DNA from: Tessaracoccus caeni
Lineage (GTDB): Bacteria > Actinomycetota > Actinomycetes > Propionibacteriales > Propionibacteriaceae
Direction: 5' to 3'
Assembly: GCF_029211185.1 (NCBI RefSeq)
Contig: NZ_JARGDO010000002.1
Location: 124,001 to 188,000 of the forward strand
Length of the DNA: 64,000 nucleotides
Below, in pieces: positions 8,827 through 18,035 of the stretch (the first letter of the stretch is position 1; every line of letters begins with the position of its first letter). Under the pieces are notes generated by a model, which was not told the origin of the DNA, searched no databases, and worked only from the letters and a program-made list of their open reading frames with translations. The translations under genes and the position numbers were made by a program.

Positions 8827-8901
8827 TTGAGGCTTGCGTGGTTGAGGCTTGCGTGGTTGAGGCTTGCGTGGTTGAGGCTTGTGAGGTTGAGGCTTGGTTG
8901 G
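8827..8901. repeat. 15-bp tandem repeat, five units
   Basis: The unit TTGAGGCTTGCGTGG occurs three times exactly (8827, 8842, 8857), followed by TTGAGGCTTGTGAGG (8872) and TTGAGGCTTGGTTGG (8887). It starts directly after the double palindrome. The frame that reads through it as a repeated EACVV peptide has no start context and is not taken as coding. Confidence 0.95.
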
Positions 8902-8996
8902 GGAGGGGGTGGGGGCGGTCCCGTGAGCGAGCGCCTCGCGTCAGCCTTCGAGACGCGACTTTCCGGCGAACCTGGGCGGGGCCTACTGTTCGAGGC

Positions 8997-10370
8997 ATGT
9001 CGAAGACATTGACCCGCACCGAGCGGCTGGACCGGCTGCCGTACACGCGAGCGCACAACAAGCTGCTGTTCGGCTCCGGCATCGGCTGGGCCCTCGACGC
9101 CATGGACATCGGCCTGATCTCGTTCATCATGGCCGCGCTCGCGGCCCAGTGGCAGCTGAGTTCGGGCCAGCTCTCCCTGCTCGGATCGATCGGGTTCATC
9201 GGCATGGCCGTGGGCGCGTCGCTCGGTGGGCTGCTGGCCGACCGGATCGGCCGACGCTCCGTCTTCGCCCTGACGCTGCTGATCTACGGCATCGCCACCG
9301 GACTGTCGGCGCTCTCCACCGGACTGGTGATGCTGCTGGCGTTGCGCTTCGTCGTCGGCCTCGGGCTGGGAGCGGAACTGCCGGTGGCGTCGACGCTGGT
9401 CAGCGAGTTCTCGCCGCAGAAGATCCGCGGCCGAGTGGTGGTGGCGCTGGAGTCGTTCTGGGCGGTGGGCTGGCTCGCCGCCGCCTGCCTCGGCTACTTC
9501 CTGGTGCCGGCCTCCGACAACGGCTGGCGCTGGGCTCTCGCCCTGGGAGCCGTGCCCGCCGCCTACTCACTGATCGTGCGCTACGGGCTGCCGGAGTCGG
9601 TGCGTTTCCTGGAGAGCAAGGGCCGCCATGCCGACGCTGAGCGGGTCGTCACCGACTTCGAGGCCGGCGCGGGCATCGTCACGCCCGACGAGCAGAAGAC
9701 CGACACCCCGGCGACGGCGGCCGCCGTCGATCCCAAGGCCGCCCGCCGCGAACTCTGGGGTCCGCGCTTCCGCACCCGCACCGTCTCATTGTGGCTCACC
9801 TGGTTCGGCATCAACTTCGCCTACTACGGCGCCTTCATCTGGCTGCCCACCCTGCTGTTCAACACGGGCATGACGCTGGTGAAGTCGTTCGAGTTCACGC
9901 TCTACATCACGCTGGCCCAACTGCCGGGGTATCTGGTGGCCGCGATCCTGGTCGAGACGTGGGGCCGCCGTCCCACTCTGATCACCTTCCTCGGCGGTTC
10001 CGCCGTCGGCGCGCTGCTGTTCGGTTTCGCCCCGCAGCTGTCGGCGGCGGTCGCTCCCGGCTCGGACAGCGTCGCTTACTGGCTGACGCTGGGCGCCGGC
10101 TGCACCCTGTCGTTCTTCAACCTTGGTGCCTGGGGCGCGCTGTACGCCATCACGCCCGAGGTCTACCCGACGACGATGCGCGCCGGCGGCGCCGGAGCGG
10201 CCACCGCCTTCGGCCGGATCGCCGCCATGGCTGCTCCCCTGCTGGTGCCGCTGCTCAGCTCCGCCGGCCTTGGACTGCTGTTCTCCGTCTTCGGCGCCAT
10301 GTTCGCCATGGCCATGATCGCCAGTTGGTTCCTCCCGGAGTACACCTCGAAGGCCCTCGACGAATCATGA
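8997..10370 (+). CDS. niaP: MFS transporter, niacin/nicotinamide permease NiaP type
   Basis: 457 aa with 12 predicted membrane segments. ATG 8997 is preceded by TACTGT at 7 nt; the upstream open frame is repeat DNA. It closely follows the remembered sequence of Bacillus NiaP: GWALDAMDIGLISFIMAAL in the first helix, GLLADRIGRRSVF (motif A), GLGLGAELPVASTLVSEF, ALESFWAVGWLAA, and FFNLGAWGALYAITPEVYPT near the end. It would import niacin or nicotinamide by proton symport for NAD salvage; a nadE lies about 40 kb away in this window. The stop overlaps a small ORF (ATGA). Confidence 0.8.
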   Translation: MSKTLTRTERLDRLPYTRAHNKLLFGSGIGWALDAMDIGLISFIMAALAAQWQLSSGQLSLLGSIGFIGMAVGASLGGLLADRIGRRSVFALTLLIYGIATGLSALSTGLVMLLALRFVVGLGLGAELPVASTLVSEFSPQKIRGRVVVALESFWAVGWLAAACLGYFLVPASDNGWRWALALGAVPAAYSLIVRYGLPESVRFLESKGRHADAERVVTDFEAGAGIVTPDEQKTDTPATAAAVDPKAARRELWGPRFRTRTVSLWLTWFGINFAYYGAFIWLPTLLFNTGMTLVKSFEFTLYITLAQLPGYLVAAILVETWGRRPTLITFLGGSAVGALLFGFAPQLSAAVAPGSDSVAYWLTLGAGCTLSFFNLGAWGALYAITPEVYPTTMRAGGAGAATAFGRIAAMAAPLLVPLLSSAGLGLLFSVFGAMFAMAMIASWFLPEYTSKALDES

Positions 10371-10561
10371 CCGTCCCTTCCTCCTCCTCACCAGCATCGG
10401 CCCCTTCCTCCCCGGACCTGGGGCGTGCGGAGTGCCGAGCACGGATGAAAGCCGAAGCCGAGCACTTGCGCAACGATCCCGAGGACGTCGCTGCTTCCCG
10501 TCGACTCGCTGACGAAATGCTCGACCACTGTGCGTGGCAGTCTGCAGGGCTTGACGACTGA
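10367..10561 (+). CDS. Possible small hypothetical protein coupled to niaP
   Basis: 64 aa. The ATG overlaps the niaP stop codon (ATGA), the same coupling used by other operons here. The N-terminal third is Ser/Pro-rich, and the rest is charged and probably helical (ECRARMKAEAEHLRNDPED, then ASRRLADEMLDHCAW). No family is recognised. The coupling and non-random composition support a real gene, but it could be a chance frame. Confidence 0.45.
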   Translation: MTVPSSSSPASAPSSPDLGRAECRARMKAEAEHLRNDPEDVAASRRLADEMLDHCAWQSAGLDD

Positions 10562-10577
10562 GGTCCGGTTGATAGAG

Positions 10578-10639
10578 CTGGCTATGTGGCTCGGTGTGTG
10601 AAATAGGTACAGGCCACGCCAGATAGCCAGTTTTATTTT
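10578..10639. promoter_or_regulatory. Inverted repeat with trailing T-rich stretch upstream of the uvrA-like gene
   Basis: CTGGCTATGTGGC (10578-10590) is mirrored by GGCCACGCC and ATAGCCAG (10612-10630), then TTTTATTTT. It may be the terminator of niaP or an attenuator in the leader of the uvrA-like gene. A short GC-rich repeat CCCGGGC / CCCGGGC follows at about 10688-10704. Confidence 0.55.
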
Positions 10640-10733
10640 CGCCAGTGCCTTGGTTTGGACCCCTGAGGGGTGTTCAATCTAAAGGCTGCCCGGGCAGACC
10701 CGGGCTGCGTACCTCTTGGACGGAGTCTCGACA

Positions 10734-13091
<2,358 letters not shown>

Positions 13092-13157
13092 TCACCCCAG
13101 GGCCCCGTCGCGCTCACCTCGAGGCTCGGCCGCAGAGGCTGAGTCGTGTGGAGAGAC

Positions 13158-13202
13158 CACGCTCTTCGAGGTGCGGAGCGCAGCGGAGCCTCGAGGAGAG
13201 CG
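13158..13202. repeat. Dispersed palindromic element
   Basis: Arms CGCTCTTCGAGGTGCGGAGC and CGGAGCCTCGAGGAGAGCG meet around a short centre. Confidence 0.85.
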
Positions 13203-13261
13203 ACGGACGGCCGGGCGCCCACCCCACCACTGTGATCGCGTTCCTGCGGACTCTCACGCTG

Positions 13262-13301
13262 GGTCTTTTCGAGGCTCGCTAGCGCTCGCACCTCAAAGAC
13301 C
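13262..13301. repeat. Dispersed palindromic element (divergent copy)
   Basis: GGTCTTTTCGAGGCTCGC is mirrored by GCTCGCACCTCAAAGACC with a CTAG-like centre. Confidence 0.75.
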
Positions 13302-13336
13302 GTGATGGCTCGCTTCGCTCGCACCTCAGCAACCGC

Positions 13337-13435
13337 GACCCCATCCGGAACACGACGAACCCAACCACCAGACCCCAGACACCGTCACGCTCTCCTCGAG
13401 GCTCGGCCGCGGGCGGCCTCGCACCTCGAAGAGCG
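13337..13435. repeat. Composite (about 100-bp) form of the dispersed element
   Basis: It starts with ACCCCATCCGGAACACGACG, continues through a less conserved CCAACCACCAGACCCCAGAC part, and ends in the palindrome 13388-13435 (CGCTCTCCTCGAGGCTCGG / CGCACCTCGAAGAGCG). Related long copies lie at 33882-33992 (reverse) and 37799-37910. Confidence 0.8.
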
Positions 13436-13447
13436 TGAAGATGACAC

Positions 13448-13476
13448 TTGAGGAGTGAGTGTTCACTCACTAGAGT
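13448..13476 (+). promoter_or_regulatory. TetR-controlled promoter with operator in the -35/-10 spacer
   Basis: TTGAGG (13448-13453) and TAGAGT (13471-13476) are separated by exactly 17 bp, and that spacer is filled by the perfect palindrome AGTGAGTG-TT-CACTCACT (13454-13471). The GTG start is 8 nt beyond the -10 box, so the mRNA is probably leaderless. A repressor bound here would block the polymerase directly, giving autoregulation of the tetR-exporter operon. Confidence 0.85.
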
Positions 13477-13484
13477 GGGGCGAC

Positions 13485-14072
13485 GTGACTCGTGCGGCTC
13501 CACTACCCAGGGAACAGCGCAGGGCGGCCATCGTCGAGGCGACGATTCCCCTCCTGCGGGAACACGGCCATAGCCTCACCTCCAGACAGATCGCCGAGGC
13601 AGCGGGCATCGCCGAGGGCACCGTCTTCCGGGCCTTCGACTCCCTCGACGACGTGCTGCAGGCCACCGTGATGGAGGTGCTCTCCCCCGATCGCCTGCGG
13701 CGCACCATGGCCGCGGCACGATTCACGGGCGAGCTCCGCGACGACTGCCTGGCCGCCGTCGAGCTGATGTCGTCCTACGTCAACACGGTCAAGACGCTGA
13801 TCCACCTCGGACATTCGAGGGGCGACCACGTGATCATGCGCTGCGCCCGCGACGAGATGACGCAGCGCCAAGGCGAGCTGTTCGCCTTCCTCGAGTCGAA
13901 GTTCGCGCCGCACCAGGCCGAACTCGCCCTCGCTCCCGGCCAGTTCGCCAAGCTGCTCGAACTGCTCACCGTCGGCCTCGAGACCCAATTCACCCCGCAG
14001 ATCGTGGCCATCAGCCGCGACGAGCTCATCGACTTCGCCCTCAACGGGGCGTTGCGGAAGGAAACCCTGTGA
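13485..14072 (+). CDS. TetR-family repressor of the adjacent ABC exporter
   Basis: 195 aa. GTG 13485 is chosen because it follows the promoter directly; the longer open frame from 13455 would begin inside the operator. Residues 10-60 form the TetR helix-turn-helix (RRAAIVEATIPLLREHG, LTSRQIAEAAGIAEGTVFRAF). The remainder is the variable ligand and dimer domain. Its stop overlaps the GTG of the first exporter gene by 4 nt. Together with the perfect palindrome in its own promoter this indicates local autoregulation, with derepression by an exporter substrate. Confidence 0.92.
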   Translation: MTRAAPLPREQRRAAIVEATIPLLREHGHSLTSRQIAEAAGIAEGTVFRAFDSLDDVLQATVMEVLSPDRLRRTMAAARFTGELRDDCLAAVELMSSYVNTVKTLIHLGHSRGDHVIMRCARDEMTQRQGELFAFLESKFAPHQAELALAPGQFAKLLELLTVGLETQFTPQIVAISRDELIDFALNGALRKETL

Positions 14073-15811
14073 TTCGCTCACTGCTGCGGTTGATCGGCCG
14101 CTACCTGCGCCCCTACTGGTGGCTGTTGGCCATCGTCGTGGTGCTGCAGGTGATCGCGACGGTCATGTCGCTCTACCTGCCCACCATGAACGCCCGCATC
14201 ATCGATCAGGGCGTCGCGCTGGGCGACACCGACTACATCTGGGGCGCCGGCGGCATCATGCTGGCCCTGTCGGCCGTGCAGGCCGCCGCCCAGATCGGCA
14301 CGGTCTGGGCCGCCGCCAACCTCGCGATGGTGCTCGGGCGCGACATGCGTGCCGGCATCTTCACCCGGGCGCTGTCGTTCTCGACGAAGGAGCTGAACCA
14401 GTTCGGCGCCCCGTCGCTGATCACGCGCAGCACCAACGACGTGATGCAGGTGCAGACGCTGGTGCTGATGACGTGCATCATGCTGGTCGGCGCCCCGATC
14501 ACCATGGTGGGCGGCGTGTTCATGGCCCTCAAGGAGGACGCCGGCCTGTCGTGGACGATCCTCGCCGCCGTCGTCCTGCTGGGCGTGGGCATCGGCTTGC
14601 TCTTCCCCCGGATGGGCAAGCTCTACCAGCAGATGCAGAACCGCATCGACGAGCTCAACCGGGTGCTGCGCGAGCAGATCACCGGCATCCGGGTGGTGCG
14701 CGCTTTCGTGCGCGAGCCGCATGAGGCCGAGCGCTTCGAACGCACCAACTCCGATCTGGTGTGGACCAGCACCGAGGTCGGAAAGCTGATGGCCCTCCTG
14801 TTCCCGTTCGTCGGGCTGGTGATGAACCTCTCCAGCGTCGGCGTGATGTGGTTCGGGGCCCACCGGATCGAGTCGAACGACATCCAGGTGGGCCAGCTCA
14901 CCGCGTTCCTCGCCTACCTGGTGCAGATCCTGATCTCGGTGATGATGACGACGTTCCTGATGATGATGGCGCCCCGCGCCGCCGTCTGCGCCGAGCGCGT
15001 GATGGAGGTGCTCGACACCGAGTCGTCGGTGGCGCCGCCCGCCACGCCGGTGCAGCCGGGCCGCACTCACGGCCACGTCGTCTTCGACAACGTCAGCTTC
15101 TCCTACCCCGGCGCCGAATACCCGGTGCTGAAGAATCTGAGCTTCGAGCTCACGCCCGGCACCACGACGGCCGTGATCGGCTCGACCGGCTCGGGCAAGT
15201 CCACCCTGGTCAACCTGATTCCCCGCCTGTTCGACGCCACCGAGGGCTCGGTGATCGTCGACGGGGTCGATGTCCGCGACCTCGAGCCCGACGAGCTCTG
15301 GGCGCGCATCGCGATCGTGCCCCAGCGGCCGTACCTGTTCACCGGCACCGTGGCGAGCAACCTTCGCTACGGCAAGCCCGACGCCGACGAGGCCGAACTC
15401 TGGGAGGCCCTGGCCATCGCCCAGGCGCGCGACTTCGTCTCCGACATGGACGACCAGCTCGACTCGCACATCGCGCAGGGCGGCACCAACGTCTCCGGTG
15501 GCCAGCGCCAGCGCCTGGCCATCGCGCGGGCGCTCGTCAAGAAGCCCGAGGTCTACGTCTTCGACGACTCCTTCTCCGCCCTCGACGTGGCCACCGACGC
15601 CCGGCTGCGCGCCGCACTGCGTCCGGAAACGGCTGACGCCGCGGTGCTCGTGGTGGCGCAGCGCGTCTCCACCATCACCGAGGCCGACCTCATCCTGGTG
15701 CTGGAGGACGGCGAGATCGTCGGCCGCGGCACCCACGAAGAACTATTGGCCAGCAACGACACCTACCGGGAGATCGTCACCTCCCAGCTGAGCATCGAGG
15801 AGGCGGCATGA
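14069..15811 (+). CDS. Heterodimeric multidrug ABC exporter, subunit with degenerate ATP site
   Basis: 580 aa with GTG start overlapping the tetR stop. Residues 1-320 hold six membrane segments of an ABC exporter; residues 340-575 are the nucleotide-binding domain with Walker A GSTGSGKST (about 370), signature NVSGGQRQRL and Walker B VYVFDDSFSALD. The catalytic Glu after the Walker B Asp is replaced by Asp, as in BmrC- or TM287-like subunits. It is followed, with a 4-nt overlap, by a partner that keeps the Glu. The pair should act as a drug or lipid exporter at the cytoplasmic membrane. Confidence 0.93.
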   Translation: MIRSLLRLIGRYLRPYWWLLAIVVVLQVIATVMSLYLPTMNARIIDQGVALGDTDYIWGAGGIMLALSAVQAAAQIGTVWAAANLAMVLGRDMRAGIFTRALSFSTKELNQFGAPSLITRSTNDVMQVQTLVLMTCIMLVGAPITMVGGVFMALKEDAGLSWTILAAVVLLGVGIGLLFPRMGKLYQQMQNRIDELNRVLREQITGIRVVRAFVREPHEAERFERTNSDLVWTSTEVGKLMALLFPFVGLVMNLSSVGVMWFGAHRIESNDIQVGQLTAFLAYLVQILISVMMTTFLMMMAPRAAVCAERVMEVLDTESSVAPPATPVQPGRTHGHVVFDNVSFSYPGAEYPVLKNLSFELTPGTTTAVIGSTGSGKSTLVNLIPRLFDATEGSVIVDGVDVRDLEPDELWARIAIVPQRPYLFTGTVASNLRYGKPDADEAELWEALAIAQARDFVSDMDDQLDSHIAQGGTNVSGGQRQRLAIARALVKKPEVYVFDDSFSALDVATDARLRAALRPETADAAVLVVAQRVSTITEADLILVLEDGEIVGRGTHEELLASNDTYREIVTSQLSIEEAA

Positions 15812-17820
15812 GCGAGACTCCCACCACCGACGACACCACCACCGACGCGACCGTCACCAAGGCCGACGGCACCGTCCCGGTGAAGGCCAACGAGCGGCCC
15901 GAACACGCCCCCGCCCGACGGGGACACGGGCCGGGCGCGGAGCCCTCCCCCGAGAAGGCGGCCAACTTCGGCGTGTCCGTGCGTCGCCTGATCCGGACGC
16001 TGCGCCCGCAGCGCACCCGGGTGACCGTCGCCATCGTCTTCGGCATCATCTCGGTGGCGCTCGGCGTCGTCGGCCCGAAGATGCTGGGCCGCGCGACCGA
16101 CCTGATGATGGCCGGCTGGTTCGGCCGCGACCTGGCGCCCGGGCTCACCAAGGATCAGGTGATCGAGGGAATGGTCGCCGCCGGCGAGACGCAGATGGCC
16201 GACATTCTGCGCCGGCTCGACTTCGTGCCAGGCCAGGGCATGGACTTCCACGCCATCGGCGTCGTACTGCTGAGCGTCCTGGCGCTGTACCTGGCGTCGT
16301 TCGCGCTCAGCTACGCCCAGGGCTGGGTGCTCAACACCGCAGTGCAGCGCACGGTGTACCAGTGGCGCCAGCAGGTCTCCGCGAAGCTCGACCGGCTCCC
16401 GCTGTCCTACTTCGACAAGCAGGCCCGCGGCGAGCTGCTGAGCCGCGTCACCAACGACATCGACAACGTGTCGCAGTCGCTGCAGCAGACGCTCTCGCAG
16501 CTGCTGAACTCGTTGCTGCTGCTGATCGGCGTGCTGATCATGATGTTCTGGATCTCGCCGCTGCTGGCTGTCGTCGCGCTGGTCAGCGTGCCGATCGCCA
16601 TGATCTTCGTCTCCATGATCGGCAAGCGCTCGCAGACCCTGTTCGCGCAGAACTGGAAGTCGACGGGCGAACTGAACGCCGTGATCGAGGAGGCCTACAC
16701 CGGCCATGCCCTGGTCAAGGTGTTCGGCCGCCAGCGCGAGGTGGAGGCGGCGTTCGCCGCCAAGAACGAGGATCTCTACCGGGCCGGCTTCGGCGCCCAG
16801 TTCATCTCGGGCATCATCATGCCGGTGATGTTCCTGGTGGGGAACCTGAACTACGTGGTGATCGCCGTCGTCGGCGGCCTGCGCGTGGCGTCCGGGCAGA
16901 TGAACCTCGGCGACGTGCAGGCCTTCATCCAGTACTCGCGCCAGTTCACCCAGCCGCTCACCCAGGTGGCGTCGATGGCCAACCTGCTGCAGTCGGGCGT
17001 CGCCTCGGCCGAGCGGGTGTTCGAGCTGCTCGACGCTGAAGAGATGACCGACGAGCCCAAGGGCACGCTGCCCGCCGATCTGCAGGGCGAGATCGCGTTC
17101 GAGGACGTCGACTTCTCCTACTCCCCCGACCAGCCGCTGATCGAGGGCCTGAACCTCACCGCCAAGCCGGGCAGCACCGTCGCCATCGTCGGTCCCACCG
17201 GCGCGGGCAAGACGACGCTGGTCAACCTGATCATGCGCTTCTACGACCTGGGCGGCGGCCGGATCACGCTCGACGGCGTCGACATCGCGTCGGTATCGCG
17301 CGGCGAGGTGCGCGGCAACATCGGCATGGTGCTGCAGGACACGTGGCTGTTCGGCGGCACGATCCGCGACAACATCGCCTACGGCAAGCTCGGCGCCTCC
17401 GAGGAGGAGATCATGGAGGCCGCCCGCGCGACCTTCGTCGATCGTTTCGTGCACTCGCTTCCGGACGGCTACGACACCGTCATCGATGAGGAGGGCTCGA
17501 ACATCTCGGCGGGCGAGAAGCAGCTGATCACGATCGCAAGGGCCTTCCTTTCCGACCCGTCGCTGCTGATCCTCGACGAGGCCACCAGCTCCGTCGATAC
17601 CCGCACCGAGCTACTGCTGCAGAAGGCCATGTCGGCGCTGCGCACCGGGCGCACGTCGTTCGTGATCGCCCACCGGCTCTCCACCATCCGCGACGCCGAC
17701 CTGATCCTGGTGATGAACCAGGGCAGCATCGTCGAACAGGGATCGCACCACGAGCTGCTCGAGGCCAAGGGCGCCTACTACGACCTTTACCAGTCGCAGT
17801 TCGCGGGAGCCATCGAGTAG
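15808..17820 (+). CDS. Heterodimeric multidrug ABC exporter, catalytically competent subunit
   Basis: 670 aa. A hydrophilic N-terminal tail of about 60 residues rich in Thr/Asp/Pro precedes the six-helix exporter domain. The nucleotide-binding domain has Walker A GPTGAGKTT (about 462) and an intact Walker B with catalytic Glu (LLILDEATSSVD, about 586). Its signature is unusual, ISAGEKQLITIARA instead of LSGGQ. This is what is expected for a heterodimer: the degenerate site pairs Walker A/B of the first subunit with the altered signature of this one. It ends the operon; a long hairpin lies 20 bp downstream. Confidence 0.93.
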   Translation: MSETPTTDDTTTDATVTKADGTVPVKANERPEHAPARRGHGPGAEPSPEKAANFGVSVRRLIRTLRPQRTRVTVAIVFGIISVALGVVGPKMLGRATDLMMAGWFGRDLAPGLTKDQVIEGMVAAGETQMADILRRLDFVPGQGMDFHAIGVVLLSVLALYLASFALSYAQGWVLNTAVQRTVYQWRQQVSAKLDRLPLSYFDKQARGELLSRVTNDIDNVSQSLQQTLSQLLNSLLLLIGVLIMMFWISPLLAVVALVSVPIAMIFVSMIGKRSQTLFAQNWKSTGELNAVIEEAYTGHALVKVFGRQREVEAAFAAKNEDLYRAGFGAQFISGIIMPVMFLVGNLNYVVIAVVGGLRVASGQMNLGDVQAFIQYSRQFTQPLTQVASMANLLQSGVASAERVFELLDAEEMTDEPKGTLPADLQGEIAFEDVDFSYSPDQPLIEGLNLTAKPGSTVAIVGPTGAGKTTLVNLIMRFYDLGGGRITLDGVDIASVSRGEVRGNIGMVLQDTWLFGGTIRDNIAYGKLGASEEEIMEAARATFVDRFVHSLPDGYDTVIDEEGSNISAGEKQLITIARAFLSDPSLLILDEATSSVDTRTELLLQKAMSALRTGRTSFVIAHRLSTIRDADLILVMNQGSIVEQGSHHELLEAKGAYYDLYQSQFAGAIE

Positions 17821-17839
17821 CTCCGTTCTCTACACCCGA

Positions 17840-17879
17840 CCGCGAGGGCTTCTACCACACAAGGTGGGAGCCCTCGCGG
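17840..17879 (+). terminator. Hairpin terminator of the tetR-ABC exporter operon
   Basis: CCGCGAGGGCTTCTACC is mirrored by GGTGGGAGCCCTCGCGG (two mismatches or wobble pairs) around the loop. There is no U tract. Confidence 0.65.
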
Positions 17880-18035
17880 CGTGAACAGGTTCCGCGGCGT
17901 TCCTGGCTTCTCTCTGGCGCCCGTTCTGCGTACTCTTCTTGCAGGGGAAATCAGGGGACGGCGCCACGGCGCCGGTGTGGGTAGCCATGTGCGGCGGTCT
18001 CCGCCGCGTACCACGTCGGCCTAGAGGGACTCCTG

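Larger units (their letters stand above)
8691..8996. promoter_or_regulatory. 306-bp divergent intergenic region rich in palindromes and repeats
   Basis: The region separates the divergent aldolase-like gene and niaP. It has no coding signal. It holds a C-rich tract (about 8703-8750), two 23-bp palindromes, a 15-bp tandem repeat and a G-rich tract (about 8896-8920). Likely -10 boxes lie at both ends: CAAGAT on the minus strand (8697-8702) and TACTGT on the plus strand (8984-8989), each 6-7 nt from a start codon. Confidence 0.6.
13092..13447. repeat. Repeat-filled intergenic stretch with several palindromic elements
   Basis: The stretch between the uvrA-like gene and the tetR promoter is non-coding and made almost wholly of the dispersed palindrome: a partial copy at about 13111-13140, full copies at 13158-13202, 13262-13301 and 13388-13435, the last being the end of a composite unit that begins near 13337 (ACCCCATCCGGAACACGACG). 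The first palindrome begins only about 20 nt after the uvrA-like stop and may act as its terminator. Confidence 0.8.

Noticed and set aside
8827-8901. CRISPR-like direct repeats
   Set aside because: The 15-bp units follow each other with no spacers and there are no cas genes; it is a simple tandem repeat.
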